Below, piece after piece: positions 7,778 through 16,983 of a stretch of DNA of 64,000 nt (position 1 is its first letter; each line of letters starts with the position of its first letter). The DNA is taken from NCBI RefSeq assembly GCF_017308015.1, contig NZ_JAFKFW010000002.1, forward strand, positions 186,001-250,000. Reading direction: 5' to 3'. The position numbers were made by a program, and so were the translations under genes. This DNA is from Allobosea sp. (GTDB lineage: Bacteria; Pseudomonadota; Alphaproteobacteria; Rhizobiales; Beijerinckiaceae). A model generated the notes under the pieces. The model searched no databases. It was not told where the DNA came from and saw nothing but the letters and a program-made list of their open reading frames with translations.

Positions 7778-7807
7778 ACGGCAGAGACGCTGCAACGTCT
7801 CTGCCGT
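7778..7807. terminator. 12-bp perfect stem-loop between two small genes
   Basis: ACGGCAGAGACG pairs perfectly with CGTCTCTGCCGT around a six-base loop (7790-7795). On the minus strand the stem is followed by TTCTTTTTT, so it is a proper intrinsic terminator in that direction. On the plus strand there is no T-run, only an A-run in front of it. It lies eight bases after the stop of the ribbon-helix-helix gene and may reduce read-through into the next gene. Confidence 0.6.
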
Positions 7808-7837
7808 CAAAATCACTTCTATTCGCGAGAAGATTCT

Positions 7838-8302
7838 ATGAATCCCGACGACGAAAGTCAATCGAACGATGCACCCGCGCGGCCACTTACTTCGCTAGAG
7901 TTGGAGGCACTGGCCGCGCTCGACGCATTAGACCTCACTGTTCCGACCCCGGAGGACACAACGCCAGCAGTGCCCAGCCCGGCCCCGGCAGCGCCTGTTC
8001 TGGGCCGGTTCCGCAAGGCGATAGATGAGGCGAAGGCCAAGCTCGCGAACGACCGCGATTTGAAGCTGGAGGTTAAGCGCAAGGCTGACAGGGACGCCTA
8101 TGCCGCGCTCATCATGGAGACAGAGAAGCGCCCCGTTCGCAGCCATCAACCGCTAACCCCGGAACGGCAGCAGGAGAAGGAGCGGGCGAAGTATTACGCC
8201 AAGCCGACGAGTGTGCAGAGCCTGAAGCGGAAGGAGCGACGGCGGCGCGCCAAGGAGCGCAATGAGGACGCTTCGCTCCCCGAGGGCTTCGGAAAGTTTT
8301 GA
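7838..8302 (+). CDS. Hypothetical charged phage-region protein
   Basis: A 154-residue protein starting at ATG 7838; the frame is open further upstream, but that part overlaps the stem-loop and the previous gene. It has an acidic, proline- and alanine-rich N-terminal half, a helical centre (F-R-K-A-I-D-E-A-K-A-K-L ... D-L-K-L-E-V-K-R-K) and a very basic C-terminus (K-R-K-E-R-R-R-R-A-K-E-R). No known family was recognised. The basic tail suggests nucleic-acid contact. Terminated by the strong hairpin at 8416-8451. Confidence 0.5.
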   Translation: MNPDDESQSNDAPARPLTSLELEALAALDALDLTVPTPEDTTPAVPSPAPAAPVLGRFRKAIDEAKAKLANDRDLKLEVKRKADRDAYAALIMETEKRPVRSHQPLTPERQQEKERAKYYAKPTSVQSLKRKERRRRAKERNEDASLPEGFGKF

Positions 8303-8415
8303 TAAGCACCAGCGATCGCTCCGGCGAATGCGCTATAACGTAATCGCTAGCCTCTAAGCGGCGGCTGGCGTTCCGCCAAGACAGATTGCCGGCCCTCACC
8401 GGCAATGGCGGGTTG

Positions 8416-8451
8416 AACCCCTCGCGAAGGCCAAGCTCGCGAGGGGTTTTT
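8416..8451 (+). terminator. Intrinsic terminator
   Basis: AACCCCTCGCGA (8416-8427) pairs with TCGCGAGGGGTT (8437-8448) around a nine-base loop and runs into TTTTT. It closes the transcription unit that contains the two small genes at 7336-8302. Confidence 0.85.
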
Positions 8452-8466
8452 CGTGGCAGGAAATGC

Positions 8467-8482
8467 AAGTAAGCACTTACTT
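8467..8482. promoter_or_regulatory. Palindrome AAGTAAG-CA-CTTACTT, possible operator
   Basis: A 7-bp perfect inverted repeat with two central bases in an AT-rich stretch about 100 bases before the next small gene (8586). A second inverted repeat, CGGCCGGA/TCCGGCCG, lies at 8525-8541. Both could be regulator sites; no clear promoter boxes were identified. Confidence 0.35.
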
Positions 8483-8585
8483 AAGCCGTTGAATTTATTC
8501 GCTAATTTGCCCAATTGGCTATTGCGGCCGGATTCCGGCCGTGCGAGTCTTCGGCTGCCAAATCACTGGCGCCAGAGACCAGCCT

Positions 8586-8795
8586 ATGAGCCCGATCAAT
8601 CACGCTTCCTACCTTTCCGACCAGACCCACCGCACGCTGGTCGACCGCCTTTCCATGGCGCACGTCGAGCCCGGTTACGACCTCCGCAGCACCATCATCG
8701 AGATTCTGGGCGACGCCGATATCTGGCCGATCATGTGCCTTGAGGACCGGCTGGAGGAGCGCCAGCGGCGCCGAGCGCGAGGGCTGGAAGTGTAG
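8586..8795 (+). CDS. Small hypothetical protein
   Basis: A 69-residue protein starting at ATG 8586. It reads as two amphipathic helices: an N-terminal D-Q-T-H-R-T-L-V-D-R-L segment and a C-terminal highly charged R-L-E-E-R-Q-R-R-R-A-R. The overlapping longer frame starting at 8453 is proline/arginine-rich and looks like a shadow. The function is unknown; the position between a terminator and another small gene is typical of phage early or accessory genes. Confidence 0.45.
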   Translation: MSPINHASYLSDQTHRTLVDRLSMAHVEPGYDLRSTIIEILGDADIWPIMCLEDRLEERQRRRARGLEV

Positions 8796-8913
8796 AAGCG
8801 GACCTATGCAAAAGGCGCAGGCCGGCTACCCGCTCCTTGTATGACATTCGCACTGACCCCCTGACTATAACTCCGTTCGTAAGCAATGAACTGAAGTTGA
8901 AGCAGGAGTTTTG

Positions 8914-9384
8914 ATGGTAACTGATCGCGCCGGATATAGCCCGGTTAGCAGGTGCATTGAGTTTATGCGCTCAATGATTGCCGATCATGAGATCGCTATA
9001 CAGAGGCATCTTCGCGAAATCGAAGAGCTGGAGAGTAACGACGCGGCTGAGTTTGCCGACCGCACCGCGCCGTTCTCTGCATTCCGCACCCCCAATGTGA
9101 CCAATGGAGACACGAGCATGAACGAGAATACCACGCCTCTGGCGAATGCGTCGAGCGAATGGGTTCAGCAGAACTTTGACCTTTCCCCGCGCGAGAACGT
9201 GCTGGACTACATCGGGCATCGCATCTGCGAGGCGCGTGACCACAGCGGGACGGGGATCTTCGATGTTCCGCAGGTCGCGATGGAGATCCTTGAATTCATC
9301 GAAGCGCGCGCGAAGGCCATTCACCCGGACGGCTGGCTTGCTTTCGTGAACCCGGACTTCCCCGTCCAGATGTTGGAGTCGTGA
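8914..9384 (+). CDS. Hypothetical phage-region protein
   Basis: A 156-residue protein from ATG 8914, with AGCAGGAG five bases upstream; TTG 8911 is a less likely start. A second in-frame ATG at 9118 with an upstream GGAG could make an 88-residue product from the C-terminal part. The N-terminus is a helix (F-M-R-S-M-I-A-D-H-E-I-A-I-Q-R-H-L) and the C-terminus has V-L-D-Y-I-G-H-R-I-C-E-A-R and I-L-E-F-I-E-A-R-A-K-A. No family recognised. The stop overlaps the next GTG start. Confidence 0.5.
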   Translation: MVTDRAGYSPVSRCIEFMRSMIADHEIAIQRHLREIEELESNDAAEFADRTAPFSAFRTPNVTNGDTSMNENTTPLANASSEWVQQNFDLSPRENVLDYIGHRICEARDHSGTGIFDVPQVAMEILEFIEARAKAIHPDGWLAFVNPDFPVQMLES

Positions 9385-9644
9385 GGGTGGCGCTCAATCC
9401 TGCCCTTCGCGAGATTGTCGCGCGTGCTGCCGATAGGGATAGGCGCGTGATGCGCCAGCGAGAGATGGCCCGCGAGGCTTTGGTCGGGGCCGTTGCGGAT
9501 GAAATTTACTCCGCCACGCCCGACGATACGGACCTCGATACCTTGGCGCTTGCCGACATGATCGTGGAGCGCTTGGAGAATATGGGCATCGATCTTCCCA
9601 AGCCCCGCATCAGCATCCGGGCGGCGACCCAGCACGCTGCCTGA
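9381..9644 (+). CDS. Small hypothetical protein coupled to the preceding gene
   Basis: An 87-residue protein starting at GTG 9381, overlapping the previous stop as GTGA. It is helical, with a basic first half (R-D-R-R-V-M-R-Q-R-E-M-A-R-E-A) and an acidic D-T-D-L-D-T-L-A-L-A-D-M-I-V-E-R-L segment in the second half. No family recognised. A hairpin follows 22 bases later. Confidence 0.5.
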   Translation: MRVALNPALREIVARAADRDRRVMRQREMAREALVGAVADEIYSATPDDTDLDTLALADMIVERLENMGIDLPKPRISIRAATQHAA

Positions 9645-9666
9645 GCCCAGGGCGATTTTCGACATA

Positions 9667-9694
9667 AGGCCCGCCGGTGCAGATCGGCGGGCCT
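9667..9694. terminator. GC-rich stem-loop, terminator-like without T-run
   Basis: AGGCCCGCCG (9667-9676) pairs with CGGCGGGCCT (9685-9694) around an eight-base loop. It sits after the two coupled small genes. The lack of a T-run makes the terminator call tentative. Confidence 0.5.
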
Positions 9695-9832
9695 CGTGAC
9701 TCGCGCTAAGGGTTGTGCAGCCGCGCTAACCCCGAAAGCGATCAAGGGCGCGTTAGAACACCAATAGTGCACCGCCCACTGGAAATTCGAGATTGCATCT
9801 TTTAATCCCGCGATTCTCGGATACGGTCGTGA

Positions 9833-11563
<1,731 letters not shown>

Positions 11564-11584
11564 TTAAGCCACGGAAGTCGCATC

Positions 11585-11696
11585 TGCTACAAATCCACAG
11601 CCACAAATTTGCTACAAAATTCCAGTGGGACGCCAAGGTAAGATATTGAATAAGCTGCGTTATTTTTCCTGACGGAGTTTCCCTCCGTCTCCGCCA
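11585..11696. other. Putative integration (attachment) region with tRNA-end-like sequence
   Basis: TGCTACAAA occurs at 11585-11593 and 11610-11618 with a related CCACAAAT between them (11601-11608), spaced like integrase arm sites. About 60 bases on, CCCTCCGTCTCCGCCA at 11681-11696 looks like the 3' end of a serine tRNA (T-stem, acceptor, CCA), but no tRNA body precedes it. It also forms a GACGGAG/CTCCGTC hairpin (11671-11689). Directly after it an integrase N-terminus begins at 11775. Together this fits an att junction; the duplicated copy that would prove it is not in the window. Confidence 0.4.
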
Positions 11697-11774
11697 CTAT
11701 TAAGCCATTGATTCCATTGGCAGATACGCCGTCCGCTCGGGAAACCTACCCACTCGTGTACCCGGACGGGCGCA

Positions 11775-12767
11775 ATGCACCTTACCTCTCGCCGGAGTGG
11801 CTGGCGATTCCAGATCAGAATTTCCCGCGACCTTGAGGGCGTCTTCGACCTTTCGCCGCTGCGCCTGAACCCTGGCCCGCGCGGCAAGCGAAACGCCGCC
11901 CGCACCGCGCGTTTACTGGCGGGTCACGCCGAGTCGGTATTCCTCGCCTGCCGCAAGGGAGCGCGAATGACAAAAGACGAACTCATTGCAGAACTACAGG
12001 CAATGTTGATCGGCGCGATGGACGTGGCCGAGCGTGCGCAGGAAGCGGCCGACCATCGCCGGGAACTGGAAGTGAAAGCCGTTGCCCTCAAGTTTGCGCC
12101 GGAACGGCTGGCGGAGCAGGAGGAAATGGACGCTCGCCTTCTCGCCGTCGGGAATGGCATTGACGGGCTGCGTGATCGGATTTCCATACTACCCAAGGAC
12201 CAGCGCGACGCCATGGGCGCGCAACTGGCTGAGCTATCTGCGCTCGTGAAGCAGTCACTGGACAGCGGGCCGGAGCGTCCACTGCTTTTGGATGAACTGG
12301 ACAGATGGATAGAGTTGCGCGCAGGGCACGCTGCCGAAAAGAAGAGCCGGACCGATAGGAGCCGGATTCTGGACTTCGTGTCCTTCGCAGGAAACAGGTT
12401 GGTCAACCGCTACCGCTATTCAGATTTCCAGGCTTTCGCGAACCTCTTGGCGCGCGTTCCGGCAAACTACTCGAAGGAGGCGCGGTTGCGCGAAATGACG
12501 CGGCAGGAAGCAGCGGACTACAACGACGGCCTGCCGCTCGCCCGCCAATTCCCGCTGCAAGCGCACCAACGACGGTCGACGCGATTCGTTTGGGACCAGG
12601 ACAGGTTGCGACGACCAGGCCATGGACGACGCCGCCGGAAGCCTCGGAGATCACATCGGCGAGCCTCAACCCCCATTTGGGTGATGTCACAACGGCAGAA
12701 ACCCGCCTCTGACTATCCTAGCCGGGGCGCGCATGAAATGCAGATCAGCAAATCCCATCCCGGATGA
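11775..12767 (+). pseudogene. Tyrosine integrase, N-terminal fragment (decayed)
   Basis: The frame starts at ATG 11775 with S-G-W-R-F-Q-I-R-I-S-R-D-L, the N-terminal beta sheet typical of rhizobial phage integrases. A long charged helical part follows. A core-binding domain follows near residues 195-265 (I-L-D-F-V ... L-V-N-R-Y-R-Y-S-D-F-Q-A-F-A-N-L-L-A-R-V-P). After about position 12560 the frame turns into arginine/proline-rich nonsense, as after a frameshift. The catalytic half (Arg, H-x-x-R, Tyr) is missing. An automated annotation might start it at ATG 11967. Recombination activity is not expected. A C-terminal integrase fragment lies 4 kb away at 16741-17148. Confidence 0.7.
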
Positions 12768-14692
12768 ATGAGGTCAGTTTCATGTCGCTTCCAAGCATGA
12801 CGCAGGGAAAAGCTATCGCTGGCATTTATAGCAGTGATCCGTCGGGTGGATGGGGGATCGGAGCATCATCTTATCAACCCGTTGGGACCGGACCGATCGG
12901 GAATTTTGATTACACAACTCACAGATCATCGTATTTTGGATGGCTTCAGAATGTTGTCGTGAATGCAACGCTCGTAGCTTCCCAATTCCCCGGAGCGTTC
13001 GCAGTTTCGGAATCTGATGCAAGACATTTTTTGTTAAATTCAAATGAAATTAATAGTGCAATTGGAGATATTTTTGACGCAGTCAACAATTCATATCTGC
13101 CATCAGATAGATCAAATCTCGATAGAATCAACGGTATTAGAGATACCTTTAACTCATATGTTAATTGTGCGAATTCATTTATCAAATTAACAACCGATAC
13201 TGAAATAGATATATTAAAAGGATTAAATTTTACTCTAGCCGATACTATATATCGCCCAACTGGAATAATCTACGGCTACCAAACCGTTCCGGCCGGTCAC
13301 CTTAAGAGGCTGGACTCAAACGACGATTACTATCGCTCTCCTGGGAGCGACATTATTTACATTGGCAGCACGCTTTCTAAGCCCATTAAGGCAAATGGTG
13401 GAGATAAATTTCTCTTCCAAAATGAAGGAATGACTATTATCGACGGAAGTGGTGATAATAGTTACATTTTTTCGGGTATTGGAAAATACAATACATTAGA
13501 GTTTTACAACTATTCGTCTGAGTACTTGATATTCGTTAATGTATCAAATGATATTTCTATAATAGGAAAAGATGGCGAGTATAATGTCGCTCGAAATGTC
13601 GATTTGCTTAAATTTTACGACAAGGTAGTTCAGGTTACCGAAGGTTCGATCCCTAATAAATTAGGGACCGCCGACAAGGACATTCTAATAGGCGATCGCG
13701 CCGACAATATTTTGTCCGGACTGGCTGGCGACGATTTTTTGGACGGCGGTTCCGGCAACGACGTCCTGCGTGGCGGCACGGGTGCGGATATCCTGACGGG
13801 CGGCCTTGGCAACGACCTGTTCTATTTCACGGCCGGCGAACTGACCGGCGGCGTCGTGGATACCGTGATGGATGGCGGGATTTCGACGAACGATCTCATC
13901 CGCATCGACGGGGCCCAGTACTACCAGCTTGCCGTGACGTCGATCTCGGACGGGGCGCGCATTGTTTTTGACGGCGGCAACGGCTTCATCGACGTGAAGG
14001 GCGTCGGCACGAGCCCGATCGTCGTAGCGACGTCGACGAGTGTTGCTGGTGACTTCTCGCAGTTGAGCACGGCTTCGAAGGCGGATCTGCAGATCAGCTA
14101 TTTCGACTTCGCCAACAGCCAGGCCTGGAGCAAATATACCGAGCTCAACAACGGGTCGGGCCAGTTGACGCGCCAGTTCGGCAGCTATGACGGGTCGGGC
14201 GGAAGCTGGGATTTCCTTTACGATGTCGCGAATACAGAGACGACCTACGCGACACGCTTCGATTATTTCAATGCGTTGGGTCAGAAGACGCAGGAGGTGG
14301 GAACCTACGACAGCCCGGTCTCCGGCAATACGAAATACATCGTCACCTACGACCCCGGCAATACCCAGCCGTTTACGACGTCGACGACCTATTACGACGC
14401 GCTGGACAGGCCGACGCAGGTTCAGGCCTTCTATGACGCTGGCGGTTCAGGCATCACGACCTTCGATCCCGACAACACCCAGCCCTATGCCTACTACACG
14501 ACCTATTACGATGCGCTGGGGCGGGCGGATCAGATGAACGGCGTCTATGACGGCACCAACGGCTCCTACTATGTCGACTTCGACCAGGACAATGTCCAGC
14601 CCTGGCAAAGCCTGACCGTGCTCTACGATCACGCTGGAACAGTCACCCAGCAATGGTACACGATGGATAACGGCGCAATCGTCTATATCTGA
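12764..14692 (+). CDS. RTX-type calcium-binding secreted protein with C-terminal YD-like repeats
   Basis: A 642-residue protein. Residues 1-295 are a non-repetitive, Asn/Ile/Tyr-rich domain in DNA that is far more AT-rich than its surroundings. Residues about 302-352 carry glycine-aspartate nonapeptides (G-G-S-G-N-D-V-L-R, G-G-T-G-A-D-I-L-T, G-G-L-G-N-D-L-F-Y), the calcium-binding RTX roll of type I secretion substrates. Residues about 450-640 contain four imperfect repeats with T-T-Y-Y-D-A-L-G-R and Y-D-P-D-N-T-Q-P-Y cores. There is no signal peptide, as expected for type I export, and no ABC exporter is nearby. The gene overlaps the integrase relic frame by four bases. A role in surface adhesion or toxicity is inference. 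Confidence 0.82.
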   Translation: MNEVSFMSLPSMTQGKAIAGIYSSDPSGGWGIGASSYQPVGTGPIGNFDYTTHRSSYFGWLQNVVVNATLVASQFPGAFAVSESDARHFLLNSNEINSAIGDIFDAVNNSYLPSDRSNLDRINGIRDTFNSYVNCANSFIKLTTDTEIDILKGLNFTLADTIYRPTGIIYGYQTVPAGHLKRLDSNDDYYRSPGSDIIYIGSTLSKPIKANGGDKFLFQNEGMTIIDGSGDNSYIFSGIGKYNTLEFYNYSSEYLIFVNVSNDISIIGKDGEYNVARNVDLLKFYDKVVQVTEGSIPNKLGTADKDILIGDRADNILSGLAGDDFLDGGSGNDVLRGGTGADILTGGLGNDLFYFTAGELTGGVVDTVMDGGISTNDLIRIDGAQYYQLAVTSISDGARIVFDGGNGFIDVKGVGTSPIVVATSTSVAGDFSQLSTASKADLQISYFDFANSQAWSKYTELNNGSGQLTRQFGSYDGSGGSWDFLYDVANTETTYATRFDYFNALGQKTQEVGTYDSPVSGNTKYIVTYDPGNTQPFTTSTTYYDALDRPTQVQAFYDAGGSGITTFDPDNTQPYAYYTTYYDALGRADQMNGVYDGTNGSYYVDFDQDNVQPWQSLTVLYDHAGTVTQQWYTMDNGAIVYI

Positions 14693-14743
14693 GCGAATAG
14701 CATCGTGGGCTTGCGGTCGCGAGTCGGCAGCGGGATGGATAAC

Positions 14744-14775
14744 GAAAAAGCCCCACCAGCCAGAGCTGACGGGGC
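14744..14775 (-). terminator. Intrinsic terminator on the minus strand
   Basis: Read on the minus strand, GCCCC (14771-14775) pairs with GGGGC (14750-14754), with an inner AGC/GCT pair, and runs into CTTTTTC. It lies just beyond the end of the minus-strand gene fragment at 14847, supporting that fragment as the remains of a real gene. Confidence 0.6.
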
Positions 14776-14846
14776 CAAGAGCCGGGAGGCAACGCCCGGA
14801 GGCGTCTGGTTGCGGCAAGGCGGTCTCAGGGTTCAGCCGCCTGATT

Positions 14847-15041
14847 CTACGAAGTTGATTTGAAGCCTCGTCGCGGCGGCGGGTGGGGCCGCGCCTCGAT
14901 GACCTGATCGGGCCGCTCGTTGATGCTGCCGGCGTCGCTTTGAACATCGCGAACGAGGTCGATGACCAGCCCGACCTGATCACGCAGCCCGGACTTGCTG
15001 ACATACGTTTCCGCGACGTGGAGCCGCTCAATAACAATCAG
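14847..15041 (-). pseudogene. 3' fragment of a minus-strand phage gene
   Basis: On the minus strand a 64-residue frame without a plausible start ends at TAG (14847-14849). It contains E-R-L-H-V-A-E-T-Y-V-S-K-S-G-L-R-D-Q-V and I-N-E-R-P-D-Q-V-I-E, a protein-like sequence that resembles the C-terminal helical end of small membrane-associated phage proteins near lysis genes. A terminator follows at 14744-14775 in the same orientation. The 5' end is replaced by the GapR relic on the plus strand. The family call is from memory and is weak. Confidence 0.45.
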
Positions 15042-15253
15042 CTAAAATCCATCGTCGAGCGCGTCGAGCGCCTCGAAGAGGAAAAAAGACGATCGCGGAC
15101 GATATCAAGGAGGTCTACGCCGAGGCCAAGGGCAACGGCTTCAACGTCAAGATCCTCCGCCAAGTTGTTCGCGTCCGAAAGATCGATATCGACGAGCGTC
15201 GCGAGAGCGAGGCCATCCTCGATCTCTACATGCAGGCCGTGGGGGAAACCTCC
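15018..15253 (+). pseudogene. gapR: GapR (DUF2312) homologue with a frameshift
   Basis: GapR is a small coiled-coil protein that binds overtwisted AT-rich DNA ahead of forks; phages often carry copies. Here the first frame gives [17 protein letters not shown]. After the six-A run at 15082-15087 the match continues one frame back as [18 protein letters not shown] and [12 protein letters not shown]. One more A would restore a normal gene. The expected stop after L-Y-M-Q-A-V-G is also missing, so the frame runs into the next ORF. GTG 15018 is the likely start. Confidence 0.78.
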
Positions 15254-15498
15254 ATGACGGCGCGATCCAATCAGCCTGGCGTCCGCAACCCGCTATTGTT
15301 GCTGCCGGCAGCATCCGCGCTCGCGGCCTTGCCGACGCCCGCTCGCGAGGCCTTGCGCGGCGTGCTGGAGGGCATCCGCGATGATGCAGCCCAGCGCGCA
15401 CAGAAGTCTTGGCGCACGCATAAGGCACCGATGGCCCTCTACTAGAAGGCCGTCTCCGTCTATGTCCGCCACATCGCCCGCGCCATTCAGCGAGGTGA
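15254..15498 (+). pseudogene. Small phage protein interrupted by an amber codon
   Basis: From ATG 15254 the frame reads [25 protein letters not shown] and then [11 protein letters not shown] before TAG at 15443-15445. Beyond the stop it continues as K-A-V-S-V-Y-V-R-H-I-A-R-A-I-Q-R, clearly still coding. The TAG sits where a Trp (TGG) would fit, so a single G-to-A change explains it. The downstream end also merges into the next broken gene. Function is unknown; it is a member of a small-protein cluster from a decayed phage. Confidence 0.55.
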
Positions 15499-15800
15499 AA
15501 CATCAAGCTCACCGGCACGCCCCGCCGCTTCGTCTTCCTGCCCGCCGCCCGGCGCCTGCACTGACGGGTCAATTCATCGGCCTCGATTCCCGTGGCGGGC
15601 TTTACGTGCTCCGCTGGGAGCCTCGCGAGCGCTGCTGGATCGCCCTCGGCTTCGAGACCGGCGCCAACACCCGCGAGCTGAACTGGCCGCACATCGTCTT
15701 TCTCCGGGGGAAGGACGCGCAGCACATCGTCAGCCACGCCGGCGGCTCTGAGATCACCCAAGGTAACGCCCTCGCCAGCGAAGGAAAAGAACATGGCTGA
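15499..15800 (+). pseudogene. Small phage protein with a frameshift
   Basis: One frame from about 15499 gives N-I-K-L-T-G-T-P-R-R-F-V-F-L-P-A-A-R-R-L-H and stops at TGA 15562. The next frame then continues with G-Q-F-I-G-L-D-S-R-G-G-L-Y-V-L-R-W-E-P-R-E-R-C-W and ends at 15800. The two halves fit one protein of about 100 residues broken by a one-base indel near 15560. If GTG 15494 is used, a 101-residue product of the second frame could still be made. Its last bases overlap the next start (ATGGCTGA). Confidence 0.5.
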
Positions 15801-16162
15801 TGCCGTGGATCGTATCGCGCCCTCGAAGGCGCCGCCGAAGCTCGAAGAGCATCATAGCCCGAATACCGTCGCGCGCGGCCATATCAACGTCCTGCGCCGC
15901 GCCATCAACGACGACCCGCCGAGAAAGACGATATCGCGTGGCGCTGAACGGGCTGCTGGAGCATTTCAAGATGCCCAGCCTGCCCGATCTCAGCGACGAA
16001 GATAAAAACGTCGCAAGCGACGAGTCTGAGCTTGAAGAGGCGCTTGCACGAGCTCGGCTCGGTGAGTTCCACGACTGCGTGATCCACTTTGGCCGCAGCC
16101 TGCCGCGCCGGTTCATAGGCATCGCTGACGCTCTGGAACGGCATCTGGAGCGCAGCCGGTGA
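15793..16162 (+). pseudogene. Small phage protein with two frameshifts
   Basis: It starts at ATG 15793 (A-D-A-V-D-R-I-A-P-S ... H-I-N-V-L-R-R-A-I-N-D-D-P). Near 15920 the sense passes to a second frame (A-E-K-D-D-I-A-W-R) and near 15945 to a third (A-L-N-G-L-L-E-H-F-K-M-P-S-L-P-D-L ... F-H-D-C-V-I-H-F-G-R), which stops at 16162. Each piece reads as normal protein, so at least two indels have broken one gene. The final stop overlaps GTG 16159 of the beta-clamp gene. Confidence 0.55.
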
Positions 16163-16983
16163 AACTCGTCATCGAACACACCGATCTGCTCAAGGCCGTC
16201 GATCCGGCTGCGAAGGTGATTCAACGCCGCAACATCATCCCGATCCTGAACAACATCAGGATCGCGGCCGAGGGCTCGCAGATCGCGGTCACCGCGACAG
16301 ATCTCGAAATCGAGATCCGCACCATGGCCCCGGCCGATGTCGAGGTGACCGGCACGATCACCGTGCCGGCCGATCATCTGCTCGATCTCATCCGCCGCAT
16401 GCCGGACGGCAGCCAGATCTCATTCGAGCTTGAGCCCGATACGCGGCTCAGCATGCGCCGCGGTCGCTCGCATACCCGCCTGCCGACCCTGCCGGTGGGC
16501 GACTATCCCGATATCGCCCCGGGCGACATGACGCATCGCTTCGACATGCCGGCCGATGTGATCACCAGTATCTTGCGCGATACGGTATTCGCCGCATCGA
16601 ACGAGCCGACGCTACATCGCATCTGCGGCGTGCATTGGCATCAGGTCGAGACGGAGAACGGCTCCCGGCTGGCCGCCGTCGCAACCGATGGCAGCCGCAT
16701 GCTCGCGCGCCGGGTCACGCCGCTGCCGGAGGGCAACGGTAGCGAGGTCGCGGTTCACGATTTGAAAACATATCCCGATAGCCTGGCGCTGCTGCAGCAA
16801 ATCCCCAAGGATCGCCGGATCGGGCCTGTCGTTTTCGATGAGGGTTCCCGGCAGCCGTATCGAAATCGGCAGTTCAAGGTCAAATTCCGGGAGATCGCGA
16901 ACAAGAGCGGCTGGCCGGCTGATGTCTGTAACATGGATAGCCGCGCCGACGCGGTGTCTGAAGCCTTCGAAGCGGGCGCCTAG
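16159..16983 (+). CDS. DNA polymerase III beta clamp-like protein fused to integrase C-terminal sequence
   Basis: The 274-residue ORF has two parts. Residues 1 to about 190 are a sliding clamp homologue: I-Q-R-R-N-I-I-P-I-L-N-N-I near 21-33, V-T-A-T-D-L-E-I-E near 44-52 and V-A-T-D-G-S-R near 174-180, covering clamp domain 1 and most of domain 2. Domain 3 is missing; intact clamps have about 370 residues. From about 195 on, the sequence is that of a tyrosine integrase (D-L-K-T-Y-P-D-S ... I-G-P-V-V-F-D-E ... W-P-A-D-V-C-N-M-D-S-R-A-D), ending at an in-frame TAG. The start GTG overlaps the upstream stop. It is most likely the scar of a deletion joining two phage genes; a working clamp is doubtful. 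Confidence 0.75.
   Translation: MKLVIEHTDLLKAVDPAAKVIQRRNIIPILNNIRIAAEGSQIAVTATDLEIEIRTMAPADVEVTGTITVPADHLLDLIRRMPDGSQISFELEPDTRLSMRRGRSHTRLPTLPVGDYPDIAPGDMTHRFDMPADVITSILRDTVFAASNEPTLHRICGVHWHQVETENGSRLAAVATDGSRMLARRVTPLPEGNGSEVAVHDLKTYPDSLALLQQIPKDRRIGPVVFDEGSRQPYRNRQFKVKFREIANKSGWPADVCNMDSRADAVSEAFEAGA

Noticed and set aside
8453-8743. 96-codon plus-strand frame overlapping the 8586 gene
   Set aside because: Its second half is Pro/Arg/His-rich and out of frame with the better 69-residue gene.
11671-11696. A complete tRNA-Ser gene
   Set aside because: Only a 3'-end-like sequence is present; no D-arm, anticodon arm or 5' acceptor strand precedes it.
15081-15089. Programmed frameshifting in the GapR relic
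   Set aside because: The A-run does not give the codon phasing of a standard -1 slippery heptamer (the A-site codon would be AGA), and neighbouring genes carry plain indels.
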